Positions 6,334 to 13,330 of a DNA stretch of 15,100 nucleotides are shown piece by piece (within the stretch, counting starts at the first letter, position 1; each line of letters starts with the position of its first letter). The position numbers were made by a program, and so were the translations under genes. This DNA is from 66-474 sp035547895 (GTDB lineage Bacteria; Pseudomonadota; Gammaproteobacteria; Xanthomonadales; Rhodanobacteraceae): NCBI GenBank assembly GCA_035547895.1, contig DASZTT010000225.1, positions 1-15,100 on the forward strand, given 5' to 3'. The notes below the pieces were generated by a model. It was not told the origin of the DNA and searched no databases. It saw only the letters and a program-made list of their open reading frames with translations.

Positions 6334-6350
6334 GCGGGCCACGCGTTCCG
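6317..6350. terminator. 14-bp perfect hairpin over the fdhD stop codon, possible bidirectional terminator
   Basis: CGGAACGCGTGGCC (6317-6330) and GGCCACGCGTTCCG (6337-6350) are perfectly complementary around the loop TGAGCG, which contains the fdhD TGA. It lies at the meeting point of fdhD (plus) and the Lys-rich mini-gene (minus, ending 6361). No T-run follows on either strand, so it is either a U-less terminator or an mRNA-stabilising stem. Confidence 0.6.
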
Positions 6351-6360
6351 TGCGAAGGGT

Positions 6361-6462
6361 TCAGCCCCTGGACTCTTTCTTGGCGTGCTTCTCGGCACGC
6401 TTTTCCTTCAGCGTCTTCTGCGGTTTCTTCTTTTCTTCCTTCTTTTTTTCCTGGCCCTTCAT
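6361..6462 (-). CDS. Lys/Glu-rich 33-residue small protein
   Basis: A 33-residue product starting MKGQEKKKEEKKKP. It has 13 Lys, 2 Arg and 6 Glu, only one Leu, and no Cys, Trp, Phe or Tyr, so it should be soluble, strongly basic and largely disordered or a single charged helix. The start at 6462 is supported by AGAGGAG 6 nt upstream, one of the best ribosome binding sites in the window; the frame also extends to 6549 but those extra residues have no comparable signal. The gene converges on fdhD with the long hairpin between them. Its function is unknown. Nucleic-acid or ribosome binding would fit the charge, but that is only inference from composition. Confidence 0.65.
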   Translation of the reverse strand: MKGQEKKKEEKKKPQKTLKEKRAEKHAKKESRG

Positions 6463-6562
6463 GCTCGGCTCCTCTTGGCAGTGGTCCGTGGGCACAAAGA
6501 TGCGCCACTCCGCGGCAGTTCGCAAGAGGCAAACGGTGTCGCCCGTCATGCGCCGAAAAGGC

Positions 6563-6568
6563 TAGACT
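6563..6568 (+). promoter_or_regulatory. Candidate -10 box of the VOC-to-barstar operon
   Basis: TAGACT lies 31 nt before the VOC start at 6600 and would give a leader of about 25 nt containing GGGA. The same hexamer precedes the regulator gene at 13343. No -35 box is evident at the usual distance. Confidence 0.35.
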
Positions 6569-6599
6569 TCCGGTGCACGCCTCGACGGGAATGCCGACC

Positions 6600-7037
6600 A
6601 TGAATTCACCTGCCAAAGACACCGTTGCCACCGTCATCCCCGCGCTGCGCTACCGGGATGCACACGCGATGATCGACTGGCTGTGCAAGGCGTTCGGCTT
6701 CGAGAAACACGCCGTGTACGCGGACGGCACCACCGTCCACCACGCACAACTGACGTTCGGGCGCGGCATGATCATGCTGGGTTCGGTCGACAACGACTCC
6801 GCCTTCGGACGGCGCATCGCGCAACCGGACGAGATCGGCGGTCGCGAGACCCAGTGCTGTTGCGTGGTGGTCGCCGATTGCGCGGCGCACTACGCACGGG
6901 CGAAGGCCGCGGGCGCCGAAATCGTGGACGCACTGGAAACCAAGGATTACGGCGGCAGCGGCTACGCTTGCCGCGATCCCGAAGGCCATCTGTGGTGGTT
7001 CGGTGACTACGATCCATGGGCGGAACACGCGGCATGA
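6600..7037 (+). CDS. VOC (glyoxalase/bleomycin-resistance/PhnB-like) family protein
   Basis: A 145-residue cytoplasmic protein of the vicinal oxygen chelate fold. It begins with a PALRYRDAHAMIDWLCKAFGFEKHAVY segment (14-40), then VHHAQLTFGRGMIMLGS (46-62), and ends with DYGGSGYACRDPEGHLWWFGDY (116-137), which is the recurrent C-terminal signature of PhnB/YdcJ-like VOC proteins. Members include metal-dependent enzymes and ligand-binding resistance proteins; the activity here cannot be predicted. The ATG at 6600 has GGGA 9 nt upstream; an in-frame ATG at 6591 would add three residues and is less well placed. Three consecutive Cys (86-88) are unusual. The stop overlaps the next start (ATGA), making this the first gene of the five-gene run. 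Confidence 0.88.
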   Translation: MNSPAKDTVATVIPALRYRDAHAMIDWLCKAFGFEKHAVYADGTTVHHAQLTFGRGMIMLGSVDNDSAFGRRIAQPDEIGGRETQCCCVVVADCAAHYARAKAAGAEIVDALETKDYGGSGYACRDPEGHLWWFGDYDPWAEHAA

Positions 7038-7876
7038 AGGCGGGTGACGCGCCGATCGCGGATGAGCTTGCCGGCGCGCGCGGCACCGCGATCAAGGTCG
7101 GCATCGGCGGCTGGAACTTCCCGCCCTGGCGCGACAATTTCTATCCGAAGGGACTGCCGCAGCGGCGTGAGCTGGAATACGCCAGCCGGCACCTGGCCAC
7201 GATCGAGATCAACAGCACGTTCTACCGCGCGCAGACGCCCAAGGTGTACGCGAAGTGGCGCGACGAAACGCCGGACGGCTTCGTGTTCTCGCTGAAGGCG
7301 CCGCGCCAGGTCTCGGAAGTGCGCAAGCTCGCCGGCGCGGGCGCGCTGGTCCGCGGTTTCCTGTTCGGCGGCCTGGCCGAGTTCGGCGATCGGCTGGGCC
7401 CGATCGTATGGCAATTCCCGCCGTCGCGCGTTTTCGACCACGATGACTTCGCCGCGTTTCTCGACTTGCTGCCGCGCGAGTTGAACGGGCGAACCCTGCG
7501 GCATGCACTGGAGGTGCGCAATGAATCCTTTTTGTGCGATCCGTTCATCGCGCTTGCGCGTGCCCGCGGCGCGGCCTGCGTGTACACCGACTCCCGCGAA
7601 TACCCGAACTTTGCCGACCGCACCGATGACTTCGTTTACGCACGCCTGATGCGCAGCCGCGAAGCCGAGCGCCACGGCTATCCCGCGAAGGAACTGGACG
7701 CATGGGCCAAACGGGCGCAGCGGTGGCACGAAGGGGGCGAGCCGGAGGACTTGCCGAAAGCCTCGTCCGGAAACGCCGCGTCTACAGGGAGGCGCGAGGT
7801 ATTTCTCTACTTCATCAGCGCCGCCAAGGCCCGCAATCCCGCGGCGGCGATGGCGCTGCAAGGACGGCTCGCTTGA
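7034..7876 (+). CDS. DUF72 (YecE-like) TIM-barrel protein
   Basis: A 280-residue cytoplasmic protein of the DUF72 family. The family signature is clear at the N-terminus: KVGIGGWNFPPWRDNFYPKG (21-40), then LEYASRHLATIEINSTFYRAQTPKVYAKWRDETPDGFVFSLKAPR (47-91). Later conserved pieces are LGPIVWQFPP (121-130), HALEVRNESF (157-166), ACVYTDSREYP (181-191) and VYARLMRS (201-208). The family's reaction is not established, though the fold is a TIM barrel. I chose the ATG at 7034 because it overlaps the VOC stop codon as ATGA; the in-frame ATG at 7016 would add six residues. Its TGA overlaps the TTG start of the next gene. Confidence 0.9.
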   Translation: MKAGDAPIADELAGARGTAIKVGIGGWNFPPWRDNFYPKGLPQRRELEYASRHLATIEINSTFYRAQTPKVYAKWRDETPDGFVFSLKAPRQVSEVRKLAGAGALVRGFLFGGLAEFGDRLGPIVWQFPPSRVFDHDDFAAFLDLLPRELNGRTLRHALEVRNESFLCDPFIALARARGAACVYTDSREYPNFADRTDDFVYARLMRSREAERHGYPAKELDAWAKRAQRWHEGGEPEDLPKASSGNAASTGRREVFLYFISAAKARNPAAAMALQGRLA

Positions 7877-9435
7877 AGCGCCTTGCCGTTGCATCGGTGG
7901 CCGCGATGTTGCTGGCAGGCTGCGCCACCGCGCCACCGCCGAAACCCGTGCAGGTCGCGCAGCCGGTACCGCCCGTTCCGACCGCGGCGTCGCCGCGCAA
8001 CTTGCCGTCTTCGCTGGCGGAAGGCATCGACACCTACATCTCGCAGCCGCGCTTCACGCACGCGCAATGGGGCATCGAGGTGGCCTCGCTGGACGGCGGC
8101 AACACGTTGTACCGGCACGATGCCGACGCGCTGTTCCTGCCCGCCTCCAACGCCAAGCTCTACACCTCGGCGCTCGCCTTGCAGACGCTCGGGCCGGACG
8201 CACGCTTCTCTACCACGCTGTACGCAACCGCCGCGCCGCGCGCCGACGGCACCCTGGACGGAAACCTGATCCTTTACGGCGGCGGCGATCCGTCGCTCGG
8301 CAATCCGGAGGCGTCGCCCGACTGGGCCGGACGACTCGCCGCCGCATTGGCGGAGCGCGGCGTGCGGCGCATACGCGGCAACCTGATCGCGGACGACACG
8401 TATTTCGCGGGCCCGCTGGTCGGTGACGGCTGGGAAGCCTCCGATCTCCAGACCGACTACGGCGCGCAGGCCGGCGCACTTGGCGCGCGCAACAACGTGG
8501 TCCGCATCAAGATCGCCCACGAAGGCGCGCACTGCTGCGATGTCGGCGTCGATCCATCCGATGCCGGCCTGCGCGTGGTGAACCTGACAGGCGGTGCGGC
8601 GCCGCTCAGCCTTTACCGGGCGCCCGGTTCGGACGTGCTCTACGCCACCGGCAGCCTGCGCGCAAACCAGCCGCGCGGCAGTTACGCACTGTCGGCACCC
8701 GACGGCGCGCTGTTTGCGGGCACTCTGTTGCGCGATGCGCTGGCGCAACAAGGCATCACGCTGGACGGCAACGTGCGCGTGCTGCACTGGCCGGAAACGG
8801 ATGCCGCGCTTGCGAACGATCCGGTCCGGATCGCCAGCATCACCTCGCCGCCGCTGTCGCAGTTGCTGGTCCACATGCTGAAGCATTCCGACAACCGTTA
8901 CGCGCAGATGCTGCTGCAGCAGGTCGGCGTCGCCACCGCACGCAGCGGCCAATGCGCGGATCGCATCGAGCCGCCGGAGACGAGCGCCGATTGGGGAACC
9001 TGCGCGATGCGCGCGTTCCTGGCACGCATCGGCATCGGCAATGACGAGGCGATGTTCAACGACGGTTCGGGCCTGTCGCGCGAAGACCTGGTCACGCCCG
9101 CGGCCACCGTCAAATTGCTGGCGTGGATCGCGCGCCAGCCGTTCGCGAACGTGCTGCGCGAGGCACTGCCGGTCGCCGGCATCGATGGCACACTCAGGTC
9201 CCGCATGCGCGGCACCGCCGCCACCGACAACGTGCAGGCCAAGACCGGTACGCTGACCCATGTGTACACGCTGTCGGGTTTCGTCACCGATGCGGCGGGC
9301 GAGCCGCTGGTGTTTTCGCTGATGTTGAACCGCTACCAGCGGCCGACCGACGCCTTCGGACGCAACGTCCAGCCCTCGCCGCAGTCCGACCTGGATGCGA
9401 TCGCCACGATGCTGGCGGAACATGGAATCCAATAG
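7873..9435 (+). CDS. dacB: D-alanyl-D-alanine carboxypeptidase/endopeptidase, PBP4 (DacB, peptidase S13) family, lipoprotein
   Basis: A 520-residue serine penicillin-binding protein that would cleave D-Ala-D-Ala termini or cross-bridges of peptidoglycan in the periplasm. The three active-site motifs are intact: SxxK as SNAK (92-95), SxN as SDN (339-341) and KTG (457-459). The large insertion between the first two motifs (about 100-330), typical of the S13 family, is present. The N-terminus MKRLAVASVAAMLLAGC carries a lipobox (LAGC) with Cys17, followed by a Pro-rich linker, so the enzyme should be a membrane-anchored lipoprotein; classical E. coli DacB has an ordinary cleaved signal peptide. 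The TTG start at 7873 overlaps the DUF72 stop and has AAGGA 9 nt upstream; later ATG or GTG starts would lose the positive charges of the signal peptide. The next gene begins directly after its TAG. Confidence 0.93.
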   Translation: MKRLAVASVAAMLLAGCATAPPPKPVQVAQPVPPVPTAASPRNLPSSLAEGIDTYISQPRFTHAQWGIEVASLDGGNTLYRHDADALFLPASNAKLYTSALALQTLGPDARFSTTLYATAAPRADGTLDGNLILYGGGDPSLGNPEASPDWAGRLAAALAERGVRRIRGNLIADDTYFAGPLVGDGWEASDLQTDYGAQAGALGARNNVVRIKIAHEGAHCCDVGVDPSDAGLRVVNLTGGAAPLSLYRAPGSDVLYATGSLRANQPRGSYALSAPDGALFAGTLLRDALAQQGITLDGNVRVLHWPETDAALANDPVRIASITSPPLSQLLVHMLKHSDNRYAQMLLQQVGVATARSGQCADRIEPPETSADWGTCAMRAFLARIGIGNDEAMFNDGSGLSREDLVTPAATVKLLAWIARQPFANVLREALPVAGIDGTLRSRMRGTAATDNVQAKTGTLTHVYTLSGFVTDAAGEPLVFSLMLNRYQRPTDAFGRNVQPSPQSDLDAIATMLAEHGIQ

Positions 9436-9915
9436 ATGCAACGCTCCTGGAAAACCCTGCTGCCTCTCGCCGCACTCGTGCTGGTCGTCGGCTACCTGTA
9501 CACGCAACGCCACGCCACGGTTGCGCCGCCACCTGTCGCCCCACCGCCGATCACGACACCCGCGAACCCTGCGCAGCCTTCGCCCACCACGGCCGAAGCC
9601 GATACCTCCGCGCCATCGAACATCGCGCCTTCCGACCGGCTTCCCGCGTTCCTGCCGCCCGAAGCGCACGATACGCTTGCGCTGATCGCGCGCGGCGGTC
9701 CGTTCCCGCACCGGCAGGACGGCGAAGTGTTCGGCAATTACGAACACCTGCTGCCGGCTGAACCGCGTGGCTTCTACCACGAATACACGGTGGACACGCC
9801 GGGCGCGCGCGACCGCGGCGCGCGCCGCATCATCACCGGCGGCAATCCGCCCGGGGTGTACTACTACACCGACGATCACTACCGCAGCTTCCACAGATTC
9901 ACGGTGCCGCGATGA
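9436..9915 (+). CDS. Membrane-anchored guanyl-specific ribonuclease, RNase Sa/barnase (N1/T1) family
   Basis: A 159-residue protein with three parts: a hydrophobic N-terminal segment (TLLPLAALVLVVGYLY, about 7-22), a Pro/Thr/Ala-rich linker (about 29-68) and a microbial ribonuclease domain (about 69-157). By eye the domain aligns almost without gaps to Streptomyces RNase Sa: LPPEAHDTLALIA, GPFPHRQDG, FYHEYTVDTPGAR, RGARRIITG and YYTDDHYRSF. The catalytic set of RNase Sa (Glu54, Arg65, Arg69, His85) corresponds to Glu116, Arg127, Arg131 and His148, all present, so the enzyme should cleave single-stranded RNA after G. No clear signal-peptidase site follows the hydrophobic segment, so it is either a tethered periplasmic enzyme or a secreted one. 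The ATG abuts the dacB stop. The barstar-family gene overlaps its stop by 4 nt, the classic toxin-inhibitor order. Confidence 0.92.
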   Translation: MQRSWKTLLPLAALVLVVGYLYTQRHATVAPPPVAPPPITTPANPAQPSPTTAEADTSAPSNIAPSDRLPAFLPPEAHDTLALIARGGPFPHRQDGEVFGNYEHLLPAEPRGFYHEYTVDTPGARDRGARRIITGGNPPGVYYYTDDHYRSFHRFTVPR

Positions 9916-10337
9916 TGGGCACCATCGACTTCGCCGACGCGCGACAGAACGGCGCCTATCTCGTCGGCGAAACCGACCTGGATACGCTCGACGCCGCCGC
10001 GCATGCGGAAGGCCACCTGGTGCGGCGCATCAGCCTCGGCGGCTGCCACGGCAAGGATGACTTGCTGCAACGCATCGCCACCTCATTCGCCTTCCCGGAA
10101 ACCTTCGGTGCCAACTGGGATGCGCTGGTCGACTGCCTCGGTGATCTCGAATGGCTTCCCGATACGGGCGGCTACGCGTGGTTGTTCGACCACGCTGAAG
10201 ATTTCAGCGCGGCGTCGCAGGGCGACTTCGACATGCTGTGCGACGTGCTCGACGACGCCTGCAGGCGCTGGAAGGAACGCGGCACGCCCTGCTTCGCGTT
10301 CCTCGCGCTGCCGGACGACGCGTTCTCCACCCGCTGA
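9912..10337 (+). CDS. Barstar-family ribonuclease inhibitor
   Basis: A 141-residue acidic cytoplasmic protein of the barstar family. The core ETFGANWDALVDCLGDLEWLP (63-83) matches the inhibitory helix and following segment of barstar (YYGENLDALWDCL). The two aspartates that in barstar contact the barnase active site (Asp35, Asp39) correspond to Asp70 and Asp74; barstar Trp38 is replaced by Val73. An N-terminal segment of about 40 residues and a longer C-terminus make it larger than the 90-residue barstar, as in many proteobacterial homologues. It has no signal peptide. The ATG at 9912 overlaps the ribonuclease stop (ATGA); the adjacent ATG at 9915 is equally possible. It would neutralise the preceding ribonuclease before export or when it leaks back into the cytoplasm. 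It is the last gene of the run. Confidence 0.92.
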   Translation: MMGTIDFADARQNGAYLVGETDLDTLDAAAHAEGHLVRRISLGGCHGKDDLLQRIATSFAFPETFGANWDALVDCLGDLEWLPDTGGYAWLFDHAEDFSAASQGDFDMLCDVLDDACRRWKERGTPCFAFLALPDDAFSTR

Positions 10338-10340
10338 TCG

Positions 10341-10356
10341 AGCGGCACGCGCCGCT
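10341..10356. repeat. Hairpin filling the convergent gap after the barstar gene
   Basis: AGCGGC (10341-10346) and GCCGCT (10351-10356) with an ACGC loop occupy almost the whole 19-nt space between the barstar-family gene and the convergent hydrolase gene. It could serve both transcripts as a weak terminator. No U-run follows on either side. Confidence 0.4.
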
Positions 10357-11730
10357 TCACCGACCGGATGGGCCGGTCCCGGCATCGTGCAGCACGGCAT
10401 TCCCGTACTCGCCCTGCACTTTTCCCGAAAGGATGAAATCGCGCATCATCGCGAAATAGCCTTCGGGATTGCGGGTGTCGACGCGCGTGCCGTCCGGTTT
10501 CGTCTCGAACTCGTACATGCCGTGTTCGGCGTGTGGATACACCGCCAGCGTGACCGGCCGGCCGGCTCGTTGCAGGCCGCGCAGGCGCTTGATGGTTTCC
10601 GCGCTCGGCGCGTCGGCATCTTCGCCACCGAGGATCCAGAGCTGCGCCGTATCGAGGTTGCGCAGCACCGGCATGGGATCGTACTCGGCCGGGACATTGG
10701 CGAAGAGCACCGGACCCTCCTGCTTGAGCTTTTCGGGCGGCCACGCCAGCAGTAGCCACGTGACGTCACCGTGCACGTGCCTGAACCACGGCTCGTTGCC
10801 GTACTTCTCTTTCAGTGCATCCAGCTTGTCGTAGCCGCTGCGGAAATCGCTGCGCAGGATCGCGGCGGATGCGTCGGCCACCTGCATCGCCTTGGCCATC
10901 ACGTCCGGGCCGTAGCCCTGGCGCTGCATGTCATACGCGATCGCTTCGCGGTCTTCGTCGAGCGGCGACACCGCGAGCCCGAAACCCACGATCACGAAAT
11001 CCACCGGCGAAATCTTTGCAGCGAGCGGCGCCACCCAGCCGCCCTGACTGCCACCCTGGTAACCGATTCGTCCGGCGCGCGGACCCGCCAGGCGCTTCGC
11101 CTCGTTGACGGCCGCGATCGCATCGTCGGCGAGCACGAGATAGCTCTGCGTGTACGTGCCGCCCGAGGCGCCAGTGCCGCGCTTGTCGTACACGAACACG
11201 CCGATGCCGGCCGCAGGAAACATCCGCTGCAGGGAATAGAAGTCGAGCGCGGATTCATGCTCGGATCCATGCACCAGCACCACGACGGGCACGCGCGCGT
11301 GGCCCTTCGGCAGCACCAGCCGTCCGGCCAGCTTGGCGCCACCGGCACCTTCGAAACGCACATTGGTGACGTCGAACGCGATGCGCTGGCCGCGTGCGCC
11401 GTCGAAATCGATGCCGCCCTTCGCGCATTCGGAGAAGGTGACCTTGATGCCGTCGGGCCTGCCGGTCCAACCCAGCGTGCTGGTCCACGTCCCGTCCGGC
11501 TGCGACGTGAGCTGACCCGTGGTGCCGTCGTCGCGGCGCCATCGCAGGTGCGCGCCGTCGCTTGGCCCCACATCCACGACGCTGCCGTCCGCGAGCCGGT
11601 ACGCGCCGACATGGCAATTGCCGACGGATGCATCGGCCGCGCGCGCCGTGCCACCGGCGAAGCTCGCGATCAGGAGCACGAAGAACCACGGCATCATCTG
11701 CACGATGCGAAGCTTCGGTACTTTTCTCAT
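10357..11730 (-). CDS. Secreted alpha/beta hydrolase
   Basis: A 457-residue exported protein. The signal peptide is MRKVPKLRIVQ plus a hydrophobic core with probable cleavage after ARA (about residue 31). A beta-rich region of about 100 residues with no known motif precedes the hydrolase domain. That domain begins with VPVVVLVHGSEHES (oxyanion HG at 154-155), then VYDKRGTGASGG, the nucleophile elbow GGSQGG (Ser228), WILGGEDAD (acid Asp371 or Asp373) and PHAEHGMYEF (His403). The layout resembles the YqiA/dienelactone-hydrolase-like and prolyl-oligopeptidase-like S9 hydrolases; the substrate is unknown. I chose the ATG at 11730 because GGAAGA lies 3 nt upstream and it gives a proper signal peptide. 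It is the last gene of the minus-strand run, 44 nt after the LysE-type gene. Confidence 0.88.
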   Translation of the reverse strand: MRKVPKLRIVQMMPWFFVLLIASFAGGTARAADASVGNCHVGAYRLADGSVVDVGPSDGAHLRWRRDDGTTGQLTSQPDGTWTSTLGWTGRPDGIKVTFSECAKGGIDFDGARGQRIAFDVTNVRFEGAGGAKLAGRLVLPKGHARVPVVVLVHGSEHESALDFYSLQRMFPAAGIGVFVYDKRGTGASGGTYTQSYLVLADDAIAAVNEAKRLAGPRAGRIGYQGGSQGGWVAPLAAKISPVDFVIVGFGLAVSPLDEDREAIAYDMQRQGYGPDVMAKAMQVADASAAILRSDFRSGYDKLDALKEKYGNEPWFRHVHGDVTWLLLAWPPEKLKQEGPVLFANVPAEYDPMPVLRNLDTAQLWILGGEDADAPSAETIKRLRGLQRAGRPVTLAVYPHAEHGMYEFETKPDGTRVDTRNPEGYFAMMRDFILSGKVQGEYGNAVLHDAGTGPSGR

Positions 11731-11774
11731 CGATCTTCCATAGCAGCGAAACATCCCGCATTGTCACCGCACGA

Positions 11775-12410
11775 TTACAACGAGCGCCAGCCCTCGAAGC
11801 CCGTGAACAGTGCGGCACCGATCAGCACGACACCGACCACGCGTGCAACGAGTACGCCCGCACCGGGTCTCCGTACCAGCCAGCCGCGCGCCTGCGCCGC
11901 GGCGAGTGCGACCGCGCCGTACACCGTGACCTGCGTGACCGCAATGATCATCCACAGCACCATCGCCTGCGACCACAGCGGGCCGAATTCCGCGTGCAGG
12001 AACTGCGGGAACACCGCCAGCATGAACAGGTACGCCTTGGGATTCATCAGGCAAGTCAGCATGCCGCGGCGGAACGTCGTCCATGCCGGCATCGCGGCAC
12101 CTTCGGTCTGCATCCCGAAGGCCGAATCCGCGCGCAGCAGCGAAATGCCGATCCACGCGATGTACAGCGCGCCGGCCAGCAGCAGCACGTTGAAGGCCGC
12201 GGGAACCATTTTCAGCAGCACGCCGATGCCGAGCGTGGTCATCGCGACCAGGCAGACGCCGCCGGCCACGATGCCCGCGACCGCCGTCAGGCCGTGCCGG
12301 CGTCCGGCCGTGAGCGAACTGCCCAGCACGAAGGCCATGTCGAGTCCCGGCAGCACGATGATGCCGAACACCAGCGCGGCAAACAGCAGCAGATCGGCCG
12401 AATGGCTCAT
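11775..12410 (-). CDS. LysE/RhtB family amino-acid exporter
   Basis: A 211-residue inner-membrane protein with about six hydrophobic segments. It shows the LysE/RhtB pattern: an N-terminal helix ending in VLPGLDMAFVLGSSLTAGRRHGLTAVAGIVAG (the family's usual PGP motif appears as PGL), YIAWIGISLLR in the middle, and FRRGMLTCLMNPKAYLFMLAVFPQF, whose GxxxxxxNPK is a hallmark of the family. Relatives export amino acids such as homoserine, threonine, lysine or leucine; the substrate here is unknown. I chose the ATG at 12410 because it overlaps the upstream stop (ATGA); an in-frame GTG at 12440 lies inside the preceding gene. It is the middle gene of the NIPSNAP-exporter-hydrolase run. Confidence 0.9.
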   Translation of the reverse strand: MSHSADLLLFAALVFGIIVLPGLDMAFVLGSSLTAGRRHGLTAVAGIVAGGVCLVAMTTLGIGVLLKMVPAAFNVLLLAGALYIAWIGISLLRADSAFGMQTEGAAMPAWTTFRRGMLTCLMNPKAYLFMLAVFPQFLHAEFGPLWSQAMVLWMIIAVTQVTVYGAVALAAAQARGWLVRRPGAGVLVARVVGVVLIGAALFTGFEGWRSL

Positions 12411-13258
12411 GGCGAGGATTTTGCCTCCGCAGCCGGCCACCAGCGCAGGCGCGAGCGCGGCGTGGGGTCCAGCACCAGCCGTTCCGGCGCGCCGCGCAAC
12501 ATGCCGGTGCCTGCCAACGCATGCTCCACTTGTGATGCCGACGCTTCGAAATCTTTCAGCGCCGCGTCGTTTTCGACCACGCCCAGCCAGACCAGGAACG
12601 GTCCATCGGTGCGTACGGGCAATTGCGGGAAGTTGTTCGGCACGTCCAGCGTCACCAGCACGCCGGTCGGGTGCACCTTCACGCCTTCGTAGTGCGCGAA
12701 CGCCGCCTGCGCGCGTTGCGCGAATGCATCCTCATCGCCTTTCTTCACCGCGAAGATCTGCGCCACCACCACGCCGCGCGCGCCGTGCGGTTCATCGACC
12801 GGATCCACGGCCGGCAATACCGGAATCCCGGTTTGCGGCGCCAGCGGGTGCAACAGCAGCACGTTGTCGCTCGCGCCAGGGAACAGCGCATTGACCTTGA
12901 CGCGATGCTCGCGCCACACCGGCCCGTAGTAGAACGCCGCATCCGCGATCGGGCGCGCGTTGATGTCGTGGTAGCCGCGCAGCCAGACGAACTTCGTGGG
13001 TGCGGCGCGATCTTCGAACTGCCCGAACACCATGCAATCGAGCTGCTCGAATGCCTCCGGGAAATACGCATCGAAATAACGCACGAAGCGGTCGCGCTGG
13101 CCCGGCGCGATGTCGTAGCGGCGCAATTCGACGACCTGGTAGTTGTCGAGGTGCGCCACGCTCTCCAGCGCGGCGCGCGTGTCGGTGTTCGCGATTGCGG
13201 GGGTGACGAACGTGGTCATGCAGAATGCTCCGAGCAGCAGGAAGGAAAGGCGCGGCAT
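12407..13258 (-). CDS. Secreted NIPSNAP-family protein, two ferredoxin-like domains
   Basis: A 283-residue protein with a signal peptide (MPRLSFLLLGAFCMTTFVTPAIA, probable cleavage after residue 23). The first domain (about 38-140) matches NIPSNAP: YQVVELRRYDIAPGQRDRFVRYFDAYFPEAFEQLDCMVFGQF, then KFVWLRGYHD and AAFYYGPVWREHRVKVNALF. A second segment (about 160-265) repeats the same kind of alpha/beta fold (VVVAQIFAVKKGDEDAFAQRAQAAFAHYE), so the protein is probably a tandem of dimeric ferredoxin-like domains. The biochemical role of bacterial NIPSNAP proteins is not settled. The ATG at 13258 has GGGAG 6 nt upstream. It is the first gene of a three-gene run and overlaps the exporter start by 4 nt. 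It is divergent from a YafY-type regulator, which probably controls it. Confidence 0.85.
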   Translation of the reverse strand: MPRLSFLLLGAFCMTTFVTPAIANTDTRAALESVAHLDNYQVVELRRYDIAPGQRDRFVRYFDAYFPEAFEQLDCMVFGQFEDRAAPTKFVWLRGYHDINARPIADAAFYYGPVWREHRVKVNALFPGASDNVLLLHPLAPQTGIPVLPAVDPVDEPHGARGVVVAQIFAVKKGDEDAFAQRAQAAFAHYEGVKVHPTGVLVTLDVPNNFPQLPVRTDGPFLVWLGVVENDAALKDFEASASQVEHALAGTGMLRGAPERLVLDPTPRSRLRWWPAAEAKSSP

Positions 13259-13300
13259 GCGGGTCTCCCGGTGGATCGAACCGGTGCCACGCTAGAACCC

Positions 13301-13325
13301 AATCAGGGCGATTCATGTCCTGATT
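13301..13325. promoter_or_regulatory. Inverted repeat between NIPSNAP gene and yafY-like regulator, candidate operator
   Basis: AATCAGG (13301-13307) and CCTGATT (13319-13325) are perfectly complementary half-sites 18 bp apart start to start, in the middle of the 84-bp divergent intergenic region. Two turns of helix between half-sites suits a dimeric HTH protein. It overlaps the spacer region of the likely promoters in both directions, so the regulator could control itself and the NIPSNAP operon. Confidence 0.55.
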
Positions 13326-13330
13326 CGGAC

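Noticed and set aside
5844..6599. N-terminal extension of the VOC frame through fdhD
   Set aside because: The upstream part is Arg-rich shadow sequence over fdhD and the Lys-rich gene; the VOC domain begins only at the ATG near 6600.
7807..9894. 695-codon minus-strand frame
   Set aside because: It is antisense to dacB and the ribonuclease gene, both of which have intact catalytic motifs; it is Arg/Gly/Val-rich as expected of a GC-rich shadow frame.
10771..12894. 707-codon plus-strand frame
   Set aside because: It lies opposite the hydrolase, LysE and NIPSNAP genes, and has no domain and an Arg/Ala/Pro-rich composition.
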